NCBI RefSeq assembly: GCF_918731615.1
Contig: NZ_OU957226.1
Coordinates: forward strand, 1,922,001 to 1,986,000
Source: Flavobacterium sp. CECT 9288
GTDB taxonomy: Bacteria; Bacteroidota; Bacteroidia; Flavobacteriales; Flavobacteriaceae
Direction: 5' to 3'
DNA: 64,000 bases
Shown: piece by piece, positions 43,159 to 51,569 of the stretch
Position numbering within the stretch: position 1 is the stretch's first letter
How the letters are laid out: each line of letters begins with the position of its first letter
Made by a program: the position numbers and the translations under genes
The notes under the pieces: generated by a model
The model's input: only the letters and a program-made list of their open reading frames with translations
Databases searched by the model: none
What the model was told of the DNA's origin: nothing

Positions 43159-43441
43159 AAACTTAAAAAAATGGATAAAAAAAACAAATGTTATCTCATA
43201 CGATAAGGATATTGGCTTGGATTGTGACAATAAAGAATTAGTTATTCTAAGAGATAAAACTAATAAAGAGGTTTATGTAGTGTCTTTTAAGACAGAAGAC
43301 AAAATAGAATATGATAAAAACGGCGAAATCATTTCGTTATTTGAAGGAATGTATTGTTTTGCCTATTTTGATGCTGAAACCTTAGAATTACTCTATATAC
43401 TTAAAAAAGCTGGATACATAGAAGTTGATGGTTCTTATTAA
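43133..43441 (+). CDS. Putative immunity protein of zincin cassette 2 (102 aa)
   Basis: Paralogue of the 42053 product (VIENLKKWIKKTNVISYDKDIG; FEGMYCFAYFDAETLELLYI). Because of the deletion in the toxin, its ATG now lies 26 bp inside the toxin frame. No signal peptide, so cytoplasmic. Confidence 0.6.
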   Translation: MEAKEQVIENLKKWIKKTNVISYDKDIGLDCDNKELVILRDKTNKEVYVVSFKTEDKIEYDKNGEIISLFEGMYCFAYFDAETLELLYILKKAGYIEVDGSY

Positions 43442-43459
43442 AAAAATCATCTATATTAA

Positions 43460-43492
43460 ACACCCGTTTTTCTCCTCTAGAAAAACGGGTGT
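43460..43492 (+). terminator. Terminator of toxin block, copy 3
   Basis: Third copy of the ACACCCGTTTT hairpin with a T run, closing the last cassette before the 43557 promoter. Confidence 0.88.
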
Positions 43493-43556
43493 TTTTTTGT
43501 TTTTCATCTAAATTTCAAGCTACAATATAAAAATCATAAAAAGAAAAAATCTTCTA

Positions 43557-43619
43557 CTGAAACTACTGTTTTGCAAAGCCATATTATTTTTTGCACACGC
43601 TATTTCGATGTATTTTTAC
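43557..43619 (+). promoter_or_regulatory. Late-type promoter for endolysin genes, CTGAAACTACTG box
   Basis: CTGAAACTACTG at 43557-43568 and TATTTTTAC at 43611-43619 start 54 bp apart, with TTG at 43591-43593. The leader to the endolysin ATG at 43799 is about 180 nt. Confidence 0.78.
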
Positions 43620-43798
43620 AGTGTTCTTAAAAACGGCTATTGCAATCCAAAAAAGAACATTTTTCAGGAGTTATTGCAGTCATAAATACCTCTCAAAGCA
43701 ACATCACCTTACCGCCTTTCATTTATACCGTGATTGTTTTCGAACCATCGGGATAGGCCTTTTATTCTCAAAATCTAAAATCATTATTACATACAAAT

Positions 43799-44281
43799 AT
43801 GGATCAAACAACAAAAAAACACATTGATTTACTTCATCCTTCGGTTAGGGAAGAAGTTACTAAAATTATCGAGGAATGCAATCTTGCTTTAACAGGAAGA
43901 GCAAAAGTGCGCATTACGCAAGGTCTTAGAACTTTTCAGGAACAAGAGGATCTTTATGCTTTTGGTAGAACAAAACCGGGAAAAAAAGTCACCAATGCCA
44001 AAGGGGGACAATCGATTCACAACTATGGTTTTGCCGTTGACATTTGTTTAATTATAGACGGGAAAGTAGCCTCATGGGATACGGCAAAAGACTGGGACAA
44101 TGACCAGATTTCGGACTGGCAGGAATGTGTGAAAATTTTCGCCAAATATAATTGGAACTGGGGCGGTGACTGGAAAACCTTTAAAGATCTTTCGCATTTT
44201 GATAAAAAAGGATACAGCGATTGGAAAGTACTAAGCAAGCTAAAACGGGACAAAAAAAACTATGTAATCTTATATAAATAA
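43799..44281 (+). CDS. M15 endolysin, L-alanyl-D-glutamate peptidase type (160 aa)
   Basis: Typical M15C phage endolysin of usual length: RITQGLRTFQEQEDLYAFGR, then GGQSIHNYGFAVDICL with zinc-binding His and Asp, and KDLSHFDKKGY with the last His. It cuts stem peptides of the producer's own wall for particle release. No signal peptide, so it would need a holin. Operon with the next two genes. Confidence 0.88.
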   Translation: MDQTTKKHIDLLHPSVREEVTKIIEECNLALTGRAKVRITQGLRTFQEQEDLYAFGRTKPGKKVTNAKGGQSIHNYGFAVDICLIIDGKVASWDTAKDWDNDQISDWQECVKIFAKYNWNWGGDWKTFKDLSHFDKKGYSDWKVLSKLKRDKKNYVILYK

Positions 44282-44285
44282 ACAA

Positions 44286-44756
44286 ATGAAACATTTAAAA
44301 CTAAAACACTTTGCCTTTTTAATCGTTTTTTCTTTGATCTTTTCCTCTTGCAGCCTTACTAGAACGGCTCTTTTTGATCAGTACTCTTACGAAAAAACCA
44401 TAGAGTTAAAAGTGGCCACCAATAGACTAATAAATAAAGCAGCTACTCCTTATGTTGTTCATAAAGAAGAGGTCGAAAACTTATTCTTAGACATAGAAAA
44501 ATTGATAGAATATGAGAAGAATAAACCCAACAATGACATCACTTTTGCTATGTGGAAAATGTTGACCGATAAAGAAAAAAATCTTTTGGCTGGATTTTTT
44601 AAACGATGGGAAATAAATGGTATTGTGTCAAAATCATTTTTAGAGGAATTTAAAAAACAAATTTTAGAAGCTTTCGATTTACTCATTCAATATGAAGTAA
44701 AAAAAGACAAAGAATCTAAAGAGGCCTTGCTAGATCTAATCAACCTCAATACATAA
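44286..44756 (+). CDS. Lipoprotein, possible spanin-like lysis protein (156 aa)
   Basis: Signal sequence with lipobox (IFSSC) and a helical, charged mature part (EEVENLFLDIEKLIEYEKNK; EEFKKQILEAFDLLIQYEVKK). It follows the endolysin by 4 bp. A lipoprotein with helical body in a lysis operon is compatible with a unimolecular or outer-membrane spanin, but no second membrane segment is present. Uncertain. Confidence 0.5.
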   Translation: MKHLKLKHFAFLIVFSLIFSSCSLTRTALFDQYSYEKTIELKVATNRLINKAATPYVVHKEEVENLFLDIEKLIEYEKNKPNNDITFAMWKMLTDKEKNLLAGFFKRWEINGIVSKSFLEEFKKQILEAFDLLIQYEVKKDKESKEALLDLINLNT

Positions 44757-44759
44757 GCC

Positions 44760-45095
44760 ATGAATAACGACAAAGTAATTGAAAACATTAAGGAGGAATT
44801 AAAAGTAGTTTTCTTCCATAGTTATGAAGATATTAAGTCACAGCTAGAAAAAGATTTTGATACTTTTTTTGAGATTTCTAAGAGTAAATTAGAACGCTGC
44901 ATGATTCTTTTTTCTACTGGAGATATAACCAAAGAAGAATTAGAATGGTTGTTAAAAAGTCAGTTGGATATAGTTGTTTTAAAAACACTTCAGGCCAATG
45001 GGTTGTCAAAAATAAGACTGAACACTATTAAAAAAAATATAGTGAAAATTATTTTAAAAGTAATTATGGACGTGATTATTCCTAGAACGAAATAA
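44760..45095 (+). CDS. Helical protein of lysis operon, unknown (111 aa)
   Basis: Starts 3 bp after the lipoprotein gene. Amphipathic helices (VIENIKEELKVVFFHSYEDIKSQLEK...) and a C-terminal hydrophobic Ile/Val/Lys-rich segment (VKIILKVIMDVIIP) that could associate with the membrane. Possibly works with the lipoprotein in lysis. No family recognised. Confidence 0.5.
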   Translation: MNNDKVIENIKEELKVVFFHSYEDIKSQLEKDFDTFFEISKSKLERCMILFSTGDITKEELEWLLKSQLDIVVLKTLQANGLSKIRLNTIKKNIVKIILKVIMDVIIPRTK

Positions 45096-45165
45096 TTTAA
45101 TTCTGAATAAAAATAAAGCACCATAATTTATTGATTAATAGTTTTTTGTTGTAATGCACAACCTG

Positions 45166-45228
45166 CTGAAACTACTGATTACAAGTCTTCAAAATCTTGG
45201 TTAAGGGTAAAGCATGGCGTATTTTTAC
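45166..45228 (+). promoter_or_regulatory. Late-type promoter for baseplate operon, CTGAAACTACTG box
   Basis: CTGAAACTACTG at 45166-45177, TTG at 45197-45199, TATTTTTAC at 45220-45228. The box-to--7 distance is 54 bp. Leads into the gp25/gpJ/gpI operon starting at 45305. Confidence 0.8.
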
Positions 45229-45304
45229 AGTATCAAATAAAACAGCATCTTTTGGATATGGCGCGCAAATTCAAAGGTGATATTAACCCACAAAGCAACA
45301 AAAT

Positions 45305-45592
45305 ATGAAAGATTTCATTATTGAAGACGATTTATTAATTATTAATGGAGATTTTGCCATCAAAGATTCAGATCAGCAAAATATCGAACACCTTTTGCTA
45401 AGCCAAAAAGGAAGCTACAAGGAGTTTCCTATACTTGGCGTAGGAATTAAAAAATACATTAACAGCCCAGATGCAACCTCTAGGCTAAGACTAGAAAACG
45501 AAATAGATAAACAATTATCGTATGACAACTTTTATATTAAAATACTAGATGTTAACGATTTGCAAAACATTAAAATCGATGGAAACTATTAA
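45305..45592 (+). CDS. Baseplate wedge protein, gp25-like (95 aa)
   Basis: Small gp25/GPW family protein (DGDFAIKDSDQQNIEHLLLSQKGSY, then GVGIKKYINSPDATSRLRLENEI). It has the QNI...L..KGS pattern and usual length of the family. It links the sheath initiator to the baseplate wedge. The next gene starts inside its last codons. Confidence 0.85.
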   Translation: MKDFIIEDDLLIINGDFAIKDSDQQNIEHLLLSQKGSYKEFPILGVGIKKYINSPDATSRLRLENEIDKQLSYDNFYIKILDVNDLQNIKIDGNY

Positions 45593-45872
45593 ACCACAAC
45601 AAAATCAGAACATTTTTGACATTTCTTTGCAAGAATATGGAAGCATAGAAAAAGTATTCGACCTGCTAGAAGACAATGAAAAGTTTGACATTACAGATGA
45701 TCTTTGTGTTTACGAAGATTTAAAAATTGGTAGAGAGGCCTTTAAAAAAGATATTGTAGAATATTACAATTCCAGAAAATTAAAACCTGCAACTGCTCTT
45801 ACTGAAGAAGAGGGGTATTACTTCTCAGGAATTGATTATATGATTATAGAAGATGATTTTATCATTCATTAG
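45579..45872 (+). CDS. LysM-like tail protein X homologue (97 aa)
   Basis: The start is set at ATG 45579 (METIKPQQNQNIFDISLQEYGS), which overlaps the gp25-like stop by 14 bp; the longer frame has no further support. QNIFDISLQEYGSIEKVFDLLEDN is a LysM-type fold of the kind found in small baseplate proteins that hold hub and tube together. Confidence 0.65.
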   Translation: METIKPQQNQNIFDISLQEYGSIEKVFDLLEDNEKFDITDDLCVYEDLKIGREAFKKDIVEYYNSRKLKPATALTEEEGYYFSGIDYMIIEDDFIIH

Positions 45873-46018
45873 TCATTTATCAAAAATTAATCTCAACTTT
45901 TAGAAGTCTCTAAAAGAAAACTACAACTCTGTAGTATTTACAAGAAAAAAACATAAAAAATTATCTATAAGCATATTACATATGTCTTACAGGCTAAACT
46001 ATATCTAAAAAATAAAAT

Positions 46019-47029
46019 ATGGCACGTACAATTGCTGAAATACAGAATGAAATTCTGAACGAGAAAGATAATCAATCGGCTTTAAAAGGCTTGACAAGCT
46101 CTTCAAAAACAAGTATTTGGAGACTTTGGGTAAACATTGTGGCAACTGCAATTTGGGTACACGAAAAAATAGTCGAAAAAAATGCTTTGGTTTCTAGACC
46201 ACACACTTTAAACTGGTATAGAGAACAGGCGTTAAATTACATTCATGGGGCAGAACTTGAATGGAAAGACGGTTCTTATCAATTTGATACTACTGGATTT
46301 ATTGATGATAAAGAAATTGAAAAGGCTAAAATCATCAAGTATTGTGCAGTTAGTGAAGTAGATTTAGAAACGGTTCTTAAACCTAATAAAGATGTAGATG
46401 AAATTTTTTCGGACTATTTTCGTAATAAAGTAGGGGTTGTTTTTATAAAAGTAGCTACTGAAAATAATGGTAAAATTTCGAGAATAGATGTTCCTGATCA
46501 ACTGGCTGGTTTTAAAGAATATATTGCTCGAATTAAGGATGCTGGAAACCAAGTGCATATTATCTCAAGCCCAGGAGATATATTAGAACTGAATCTTACT
46601 GTTTATGTAGATCCAATGACAATTTTCATTGATCCTAAAGACATTGAAGCTTATAAATATATAGTTAAAAATCCTGAACCAAAAGTAATCCATAATTTTA
46701 ATAAGGACAATGGTTCTTTAATTTTAGACACTTCAACAAAACCTGTAGAAGAAGCTATTAAAAATCATTTAAAGAATATCGAGTTTAACGGTGCTTTTGT
46801 GAAAACTTTTTTAGTCGATGCTATTCAGAAAGCTCAAGGGGTGAAAATTCCTGTACTTAATAAAATTCATACTTCTTTGGCAAAAAATCCTAACAATCAA
46901 AATTATCCATCACTAACCGAAGTTACTAAAATGGAATATTTCATTCCTCAAGCGGGATATTTCGATTTAGATCAACTTAAAATTAATGTAAACTACATTC
47001 CTTATACCTTCTACCGAGATAAACAATAG
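46019..47029 (+). CDS. Baseplate J-like protein (336 aa)
   Basis: N-terminal MARTIAEIQNEILNEKDNQ and GLTSSSKTSIWRLWVNIVATAIWVHEKI are the hallmark of gpJ-like wedge proteins in Bacteroidota tails. A middle domain (VFIKVATENNGKISRIDVPDQLAGFKEYI) and an ending (LDQLKINVNYIPYTFYRDKQ) also fit. It forms the wedge ring that holds fibres and triggers contraction. Confidence 0.8.
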   Translation: MARTIAEIQNEILNEKDNQSALKGLTSSSKTSIWRLWVNIVATAIWVHEKIVEKNALVSRPHTLNWYREQALNYIHGAELEWKDGSYQFDTTGFIDDKEIEKAKIIKYCAVSEVDLETVLKPNKDVDEIFSDYFRNKVGVVFIKVATENNGKISRIDVPDQLAGFKEYIARIKDAGNQVHIISSPGDILELNLTVYVDPMTIFIDPKDIEAYKYIVKNPEPKVIHNFNKDNGSLILDTSTKPVEEAIKNHLKNIEFNGAFVKTFLVDAIQKAQGVKIPVLNKIHTSLAKNPNNQNYPSLTEVTKMEYFIPQAGYFDLDQLKINVNYIPYTFYRDKQ

Positions 47030-47047
47030 TCTAAATTTTATATACCA

Positions 47048-47713
47048 ATGAATAATTACACCGTTTTAAAATGGGGAAAGCTATTGCTATGGCTCATTCC
47101 TCCAATTCTTAGAAAGAAAACACATTTTGATTGGCTTGAGGCTGTACTCACTCCTCTTCGAAACATTTACGAGGAAACGTTGTATAAAATGCAACATACA
47201 GGTCAAGTTATTTATCTTGAGAAAGTACTCAACGAAGCCTTTAATCAATTTGCAAAATATAATCCCAATTTAAGTATTGAGGAGAAGCGAGTACAAGGGT
47301 TAATTTATATTGACGAGTCTGTCAAGCCTACTTTACAATATCTATATCTCCACAAAGAGTATTATGAACCAAATGGAACGTTAATAATTCCGCAACTAAA
47401 AATATTTAAGCATGATGATTATAACAACAGAAATAACCAACCCATTTATCTAGCCCATCGCAAAGATTATACGTCCGTTGCTTACGCTAATTTTAGAGTA
47501 TATATACCAGAAACTTTAATCGGAACGGGAGATGGTATTGTTGTTCAGCCCCAAAGTGACGAAGCTATAGATACAGAAGCTATAAACGTAGCCACTATTA
47601 AGTATCACAGTCTTCTTAATTTTTATAAACTAGCGGGCAAGAGTTATGAAAGTTATTCGTATTTACCCAAAAAACCCTCAGATAAAAAAATAGAAAAAAC
47701 TACAGACATTTAA
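47048..47713 (+). CDS. Tail protein I-like baseplate protein (221 aa)
   Basis: Follows the gpJ-like gene by 18 bp, as gpI usually does. N-terminal LLWLIPPILRKKTHFDWLEAVLTPLRNIYEETLYK is distinctive. The rest (YIDESVKPTLQYLYLHKEYYEPNGTL, YANFRVYIPETLIGTGDG) is beta-rich. Connects baseplate and fibre. Confidence 0.72.
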   Translation: MNNYTVLKWGKLLLWLIPPILRKKTHFDWLEAVLTPLRNIYEETLYKMQHTGQVIYLEKVLNEAFNQFAKYNPNLSIEEKRVQGLIYIDESVKPTLQYLYLHKEYYEPNGTLIIPQLKIFKHDDYNNRNNQPIYLAHRKDYTSVAYANFRVYIPETLIGTGDGIVVQPQSDEAIDTEAINVATIKYHSLLNFYKLAGKSYESYSYLPKKPSDKKIEKTTDI

Positions 47714-47723
47714 ATCAATAAAA

Positions 47724-50144
47724 ATGAAACAAGTAAATTTTAGTAATTCGGGAGGATTTCCCCTAGAGCAAGAAACATTAGAGAGGCTTCAAACAGCTTA
47801 CAGATCTGAGTTGTACGAGGCTTTAAAAAGACATTTTAGTATAGATCTCGCCAACGATTATATTCTGGCTCATGCAACAAGTCAGCAAAAAGGCTGGGCA
47901 GTTATCCGTCAGGAAGATCCCGTAAACCCAGGAAATAACGTAGGAATTTTGTATCCTATTACTATTGGAACTCAAAAACCTTATTTAAAAACCACCAGAA
48001 CAGCTGTAAATTTAATCTACGGAACTAGCGCGTCTCAAACGGCCTATTATGATTATGAAGCAGAATATAGCTCGCAGAAATATAATGATGAGGTTGTCGT
48101 TACTAAAAGTGGCGACGTGCAAACGATCAAATATTATGATGTAAGCAATTTGGTGCCTGTTACAGATATCAAAACAATCGATGAAATCCTAAAAGCGATA
48201 AATTTGAGCATTGATGCAATTCAAGCTAATATCAATACGATTGAAGAAGATATAAATCTAATTAACGAATCGTATCTCCCGATTAACGGGTCAAAAGCCA
48301 TGCAAGGAGATTTAGATCTTGGGACCCATCAATTGTCAAAATTAGATATAAAAGAAGGTGGTTTTGCAAAAGTTAGAGTAGCAGATTTTAGATTAGGATC
48401 GGCTCAAAGAAAAGGATTGCTTAACCCAACGGATTCTACCGGAAGAGCTTTGGTAGATAGTAGTGACCAATCAAACACAAGTCTTACTTTAAATTATGGG
48501 CCAGATTGGACCAATACTTATGTAGGAGGAAAAGTATATTTAAACAATATCAATTCATCGAATTCAACAGGTTCTTTGCTAGTAATAGATGGATTAAATC
48601 AGGTCACAAAAAGCGACACACTAATCGACTCATTACTTAGTCGTATCACAGCTTTAGAAAACAAACCAGCAATCGCCGTGCCTATCGGAATGATTGCTAT
48701 TTGGGGTAAAACAGCACCATTTCCAGAAGGTTGGGAGGAGTACGTAGATTTAAGAGGCAAAATGCCTATTGGTTTGGACCCAGTATATACACAAGGTGCT
48801 GATAGGATCAATTATAATTTGAAAACTCTTGGTCATGCAGGAGGTAAACGTGAACATGCTTTATCAATTGAAGAAATGCCTTCACACAATCATACTATTT
48901 CAAATCAATCAAATAGCCAGACTGGATCTGGTAGAGTTGCAGTTGGATCGGATGGTTCTGAAGGGAATAATCCTTATACAGATTTTAAAGGAGGTAATCT
49001 ATCACATACAAATATGTCTCCTTATCGAGTGGTACATTTCATAGAATATACAGGACGTCCAAGTGATAAAACAGCACCAACAGCGCCAACCTTAATGGTA
49101 GCAAGCATTGATACTACAAGTGTATCTTTAAATTGGTCAGGAGCAACTGATGAATTTGGTGTTACAGATTATATTGTATACGGAAACGCTATTTCGCCAA
49201 TCTCAGTAGGTAATGTTTTCAACCGAACTATTTATGGCTTGACACCTGGCACATCTTATACTTTTTATGTTAAAGCAAAAGATGAGGCAGGAAATGTATC
49301 AGCAGATAGTAATATCGTAAGTGTAACAACAAATACTATTGATCTTACTCAGCCCTCAGCTCCAAATGATATATACGGGTATGTACAAAATATAAATGAG
49401 ATATACATTCAATGGAGTGCTGCATTAGCAAATGAAAATGTTGTTAGTTTTGAGGTATGGAGAAGAACAGCTGGAGGTATATCTAGTTTAATATATACGG
49501 CTGATGTTTCTGAAAACTATTTTTATGATACCGGAAATTATTACAATACTAATTATTATTATAAAGTAAGGGCTAAAAATAGTATAGGTAATGTTTCTGA
49601 ATTCACTTCTGAGGTTTTGGTAACTACAGATCTAGATTTTGGTAATTGCTTCGATGTTGAATCTCTGGTAACCATGGCATCAGGGCAATCAAAAAAATTA
49701 AAGAATGTGGTGGTTGGAGATCAGCTTCAAGGCTTCTCTTTTCCTAACGAAGTCGATGAGTCTGAAGGAGACTATTTGGCCTGGACAGGAAAACTAAATG
49801 AAGCCAGCAAAGCAGCGGTAACAGTAATTAACAAAAAAACAGCTCTGGTTAATAATTATTATGAAATTACAGCTCAAGATGGGACTGTTGTAAAAGTAAC
49901 GGGTGAACACTCATTACTAACAACTCAAGATGGAGTAAATGTGCAATGGTTAAGAACAAAGAATGTAGTAAATAGTATGTCATTAATAGACAAAACAGGA
50001 AAGATCAAAACCATTGAATCAATCATCTTTAAAGAAGAGCCATTAGAAGTGGCTGTATTGGATGTTGAGTCAGTAGATAATTACGTAATTGCTGGAATTG
50101 TGGCGCATAATGCACCAATCCGTGACGAAGTAATTGCAAAATAA
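47724..50144 (+). CDS. Collar tail fibre with FN3 and C-terminal Hint/intein-like domain (806 aa)
   Basis: Residues 1-150 are the baseplate-side part (MKQVNFSNSGGFPLEQETLE). A coiled coil follows (about 150-185), then trimer shaft sequence, a phage collar domain at about 310-440 (IPIGMIAIWGKTAPFPEGWEE, EHALSIEEMPSHNHTIS), and two FN3 domains (about 445-535 and 540-632). Residues 642-797 are a Hint domain: Cys642 (NCFDVESLV), His729 in TGEHSLL, and VIAGIVAHN (His795-Asn796). The residue after Asn is Ala, not Cys/Ser/Thr, so it fits a bacterial intein-like (BIL) or autocleaving type, not a splicing intein. Only APIRDEVIAK follows. Terminator at 50159. Confidence 0.8.
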   Translation: MKQVNFSNSGGFPLEQETLERLQTAYRSELYEALKRHFSIDLANDYILAHATSQQKGWAVIRQEDPVNPGNNVGILYPITIGTQKPYLKTTRTAVNLIYGTSASQTAYYDYEAEYSSQKYNDEVVVTKSGDVQTIKYYDVSNLVPVTDIKTIDEILKAINLSIDAIQANINTIEEDINLINESYLPINGSKAMQGDLDLGTHQLSKLDIKEGGFAKVRVADFRLGSAQRKGLLNPTDSTGRALVDSSDQSNTSLTLNYGPDWTNTYVGGKVYLNNINSSNSTGSLLVIDGLNQVTKSDTLIDSLLSRITALENKPAIAVPIGMIAIWGKTAPFPEGWEEYVDLRGKMPIGLDPVYTQGADRINYNLKTLGHAGGKREHALSIEEMPSHNHTISNQSNSQTGSGRVAVGSDGSEGNNPYTDFKGGNLSHTNMSPYRVVHFIEYTGRPSDKTAPTAPTLMVASIDTTSVSLNWSGATDEFGVTDYIVYGNAISPISVGNVFNRTIYGLTPGTSYTFYVKAKDEAGNVSADSNIVSVTTNTIDLTQPSAPNDIYGYVQNINEIYIQWSAALANENVVSFEVWRRTAGGISSLIYTADVSENYFYDTGNYYNTNYYYKVRAKNSIGNVSEFTSEVLVTTDLDFGNCFDVESLVTMASGQSKKLKNVVVGDQLQGFSFPNEVDESEGDYLAWTGKLNEASKAAVTVINKKTALVNNYYEITAQDGTVVKVTGEHSLLTTQDGVNVQWLRTKNVVNSMSLIDKTGKIKTIESIIFKEEPLEVAVLDVESVDNYVIAGIVAHNAPIRDEVIAK

Positions 50145-50158
50145 GATTGTTTAGTTTG

Positions 50159-50191
50159 TAATCTTTTGGGGTGTAAAACCCCAAAAGATTA
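50159..50191 (+). terminator. Strong terminator after collar fibre
   Basis: TAATCTTTTGGGG / CCCCAAAAGATTA, a 13-bp perfect stem with a 7-nt loop, followed by an AT-rich tail with TTT runs. Closes the baseplate operon. Confidence 0.88.
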
Positions 50192-50382
50192 TTTATAATT
50201 TTTGTGGACTTTTAATGTTTTTGAGCTAAACGAAGTGAGTTTATATAGAATAGCAGCGCTATTGCATAAAAATTAATGATGTTGTAGCTATAAAGTAGAA
50301 TAAGAAAGCTTACAATAAAATTTAAATAGACTCTTAATCAAAAAAGTTACAATAGAAAATCAATAAAAATTAAAAAAAATCA

Positions 50383-50853
50383 ATGGTGCAAAAAATTTCA
50401 GAATATTTAAATGAGATAAAATTATTGCTTTACGGGATTTTTATGTACTTGGATATGGATACGGGAATAGTTAAAGTATTGTTTTACTTAATGGTAATGG
50501 ATACTTTTTTAGGAGTAATCAAAACCATAGTATTAAATGACCAATTTAGTTTTAAAAAATTAGTCTTAGGATTTGTATCCAAGTTAGCCGTATTGCTAAT
50601 ACCTACAGCCTTGGCATTAATGAGTAAAGGACTCAATTACAACTTTAAATGGTTTGTAACCATAGTGATGGATTTACTTATTGTTAGTGATGGCATTTCA
50701 ATAATCAGTAATATTATTGCTATAAAAACAAAAAAAGAGGTAGAGAATTTTGACGCAATGACTCTTACACTCAAAGCAATAAGAACTGGTCTAATACAAC
50801 TATTTAAAAGACTTTTGGTTACATTTGACCCTAAATACCACGTAGACAAATAG
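50383..50853 (+). CDS. Phage-type holin family protein (156 aa)
   Basis: Three to four hydrophobic segments (VLFYLMVMDTFLGVIKTIV; LGFVSKLAVLLIPTALALM; WFVTIVMDLLIVSDGISIISNI) and the DTFLGVIK motif of the Holin_4/TcdE family, with a basic C-terminus. Likely releases endolysin to the wall for particle exit. Own terminator at 50912. Confidence 0.78.
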   Translation: MVQKISEYLNEIKLLLYGIFMYLDMDTGIVKVLFYLMVMDTFLGVIKTIVLNDQFSFKKLVLGFVSKLAVLLIPTALALMSKGLNYNFKWFVTIVMDLLIVSDGISIISNIIAIKTKKEVENFDAMTLTLKAIRTGLIQLFKRLLVTFDPKYHVDK

Positions 50854-50911
50854 ACCAACACCTCACAATAGAATAGGACCTGTTCTAATTTATACAAATT
50901 TCAAAATAAAT

Positions 50912-50940
50912 AAAACAACTGTAAAAAAAACAGTTGTTTT
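50912..50940 (+). terminator. Terminator after holin gene
   Basis: AAAACAACTG / CAGTTGTTTT with an A-rich loop, continued by ATTCATTTAT. Ends the holin transcript. Bases 50941-51167 hold no gene. Confidence 0.8.
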
Positions 50941-51167
50941 ATTCATTTATAAAAAAGATAAAAACACATACTGAATTTACTTTTTAAGATCATCAAATAA
51001 AAAAAATAGTGGAGAAAAGATAACCTTATCGATTCCTATGCCTTCTATCCTAATTCCGCTTTCTACCCAAGAAAGACAAATTAACTTCATAAATATTTTT
51101 CACAATAAATAACTCGAGATTAAACTATTGCCATTTTTTTACCGAATTATAGCGAATAACATAACCC

Positions 51168-51569
51168 ATGAAATTGAAATCAACAACTAAAAACACTCCC
51201 TATTTATTAGAGCGAATATTTAAGATAAAAAGAATAAAAAATACAATAGATTTAAGTAATTCTTTCACTGTTGTGAATGGAGAAGCATCCTCGGCATTAT
51301 TTGATGCAGAAATTTATAAAGTAACATTCAGGACCGAAAGTCGTAGAGAAATAAAAAGTTATACCTTATTTTTGTCCGGCAACGAATTGATTTGTGACCA
51401 AGAAATAGATGCCTTAAAAGAATGTTTAGGCATAACTCTTACCGGTGACGGATCACAATTTGAAATTCTTGATTATCAAACGGATTTTACAATACAATTT
51501 GATCAAGAAAATAGTTCTTTTGTGGAATCTGACGGGGTAGAAAAAGGTTTAATAATTTTTAAAAAATAA
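51168..51569 (+). CDS. Hypothetical protein (133 aa)
   Basis: Soluble protein, N-terminus basic (MKLKSTTKNTPYLLERIFKIKRIK), the rest alternating polar and hydrophobic with beta character (AEIYKVTFRTESRREIKSYTL). No domain recognised. Last plus-strand gene before the chromosomal side. It may or may not belong to the island. Confidence 0.5.
   Translation: MKLKSTTKNTPYLLERIFKIKRIKNTIDLSNSFTVVNGEASSALFDAEIYKVTFRTESRREIKSYTLFLSGNELICDQEIDALKECLGITLTGDGSQFEILDYQTDFTIQFDQENSSFVESDGVEKGLIIFKK

Noticed and set aside
47724..50144. True protein-splicing intein in the collar fibre
   Set aside because: The residue after the terminal Asn is Ala, and only ten residues follow, so splicing to a C-extein is unlikely; cleavage-type Hint fits better.
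26000..51000. Type VI secretion or ATPase-type eCIS locus
   Set aside because: One sheath gene only, no TssB/TssC pair, no membrane complex, no ClpV or AAA+ ATPase, while holins and endolysins are present.
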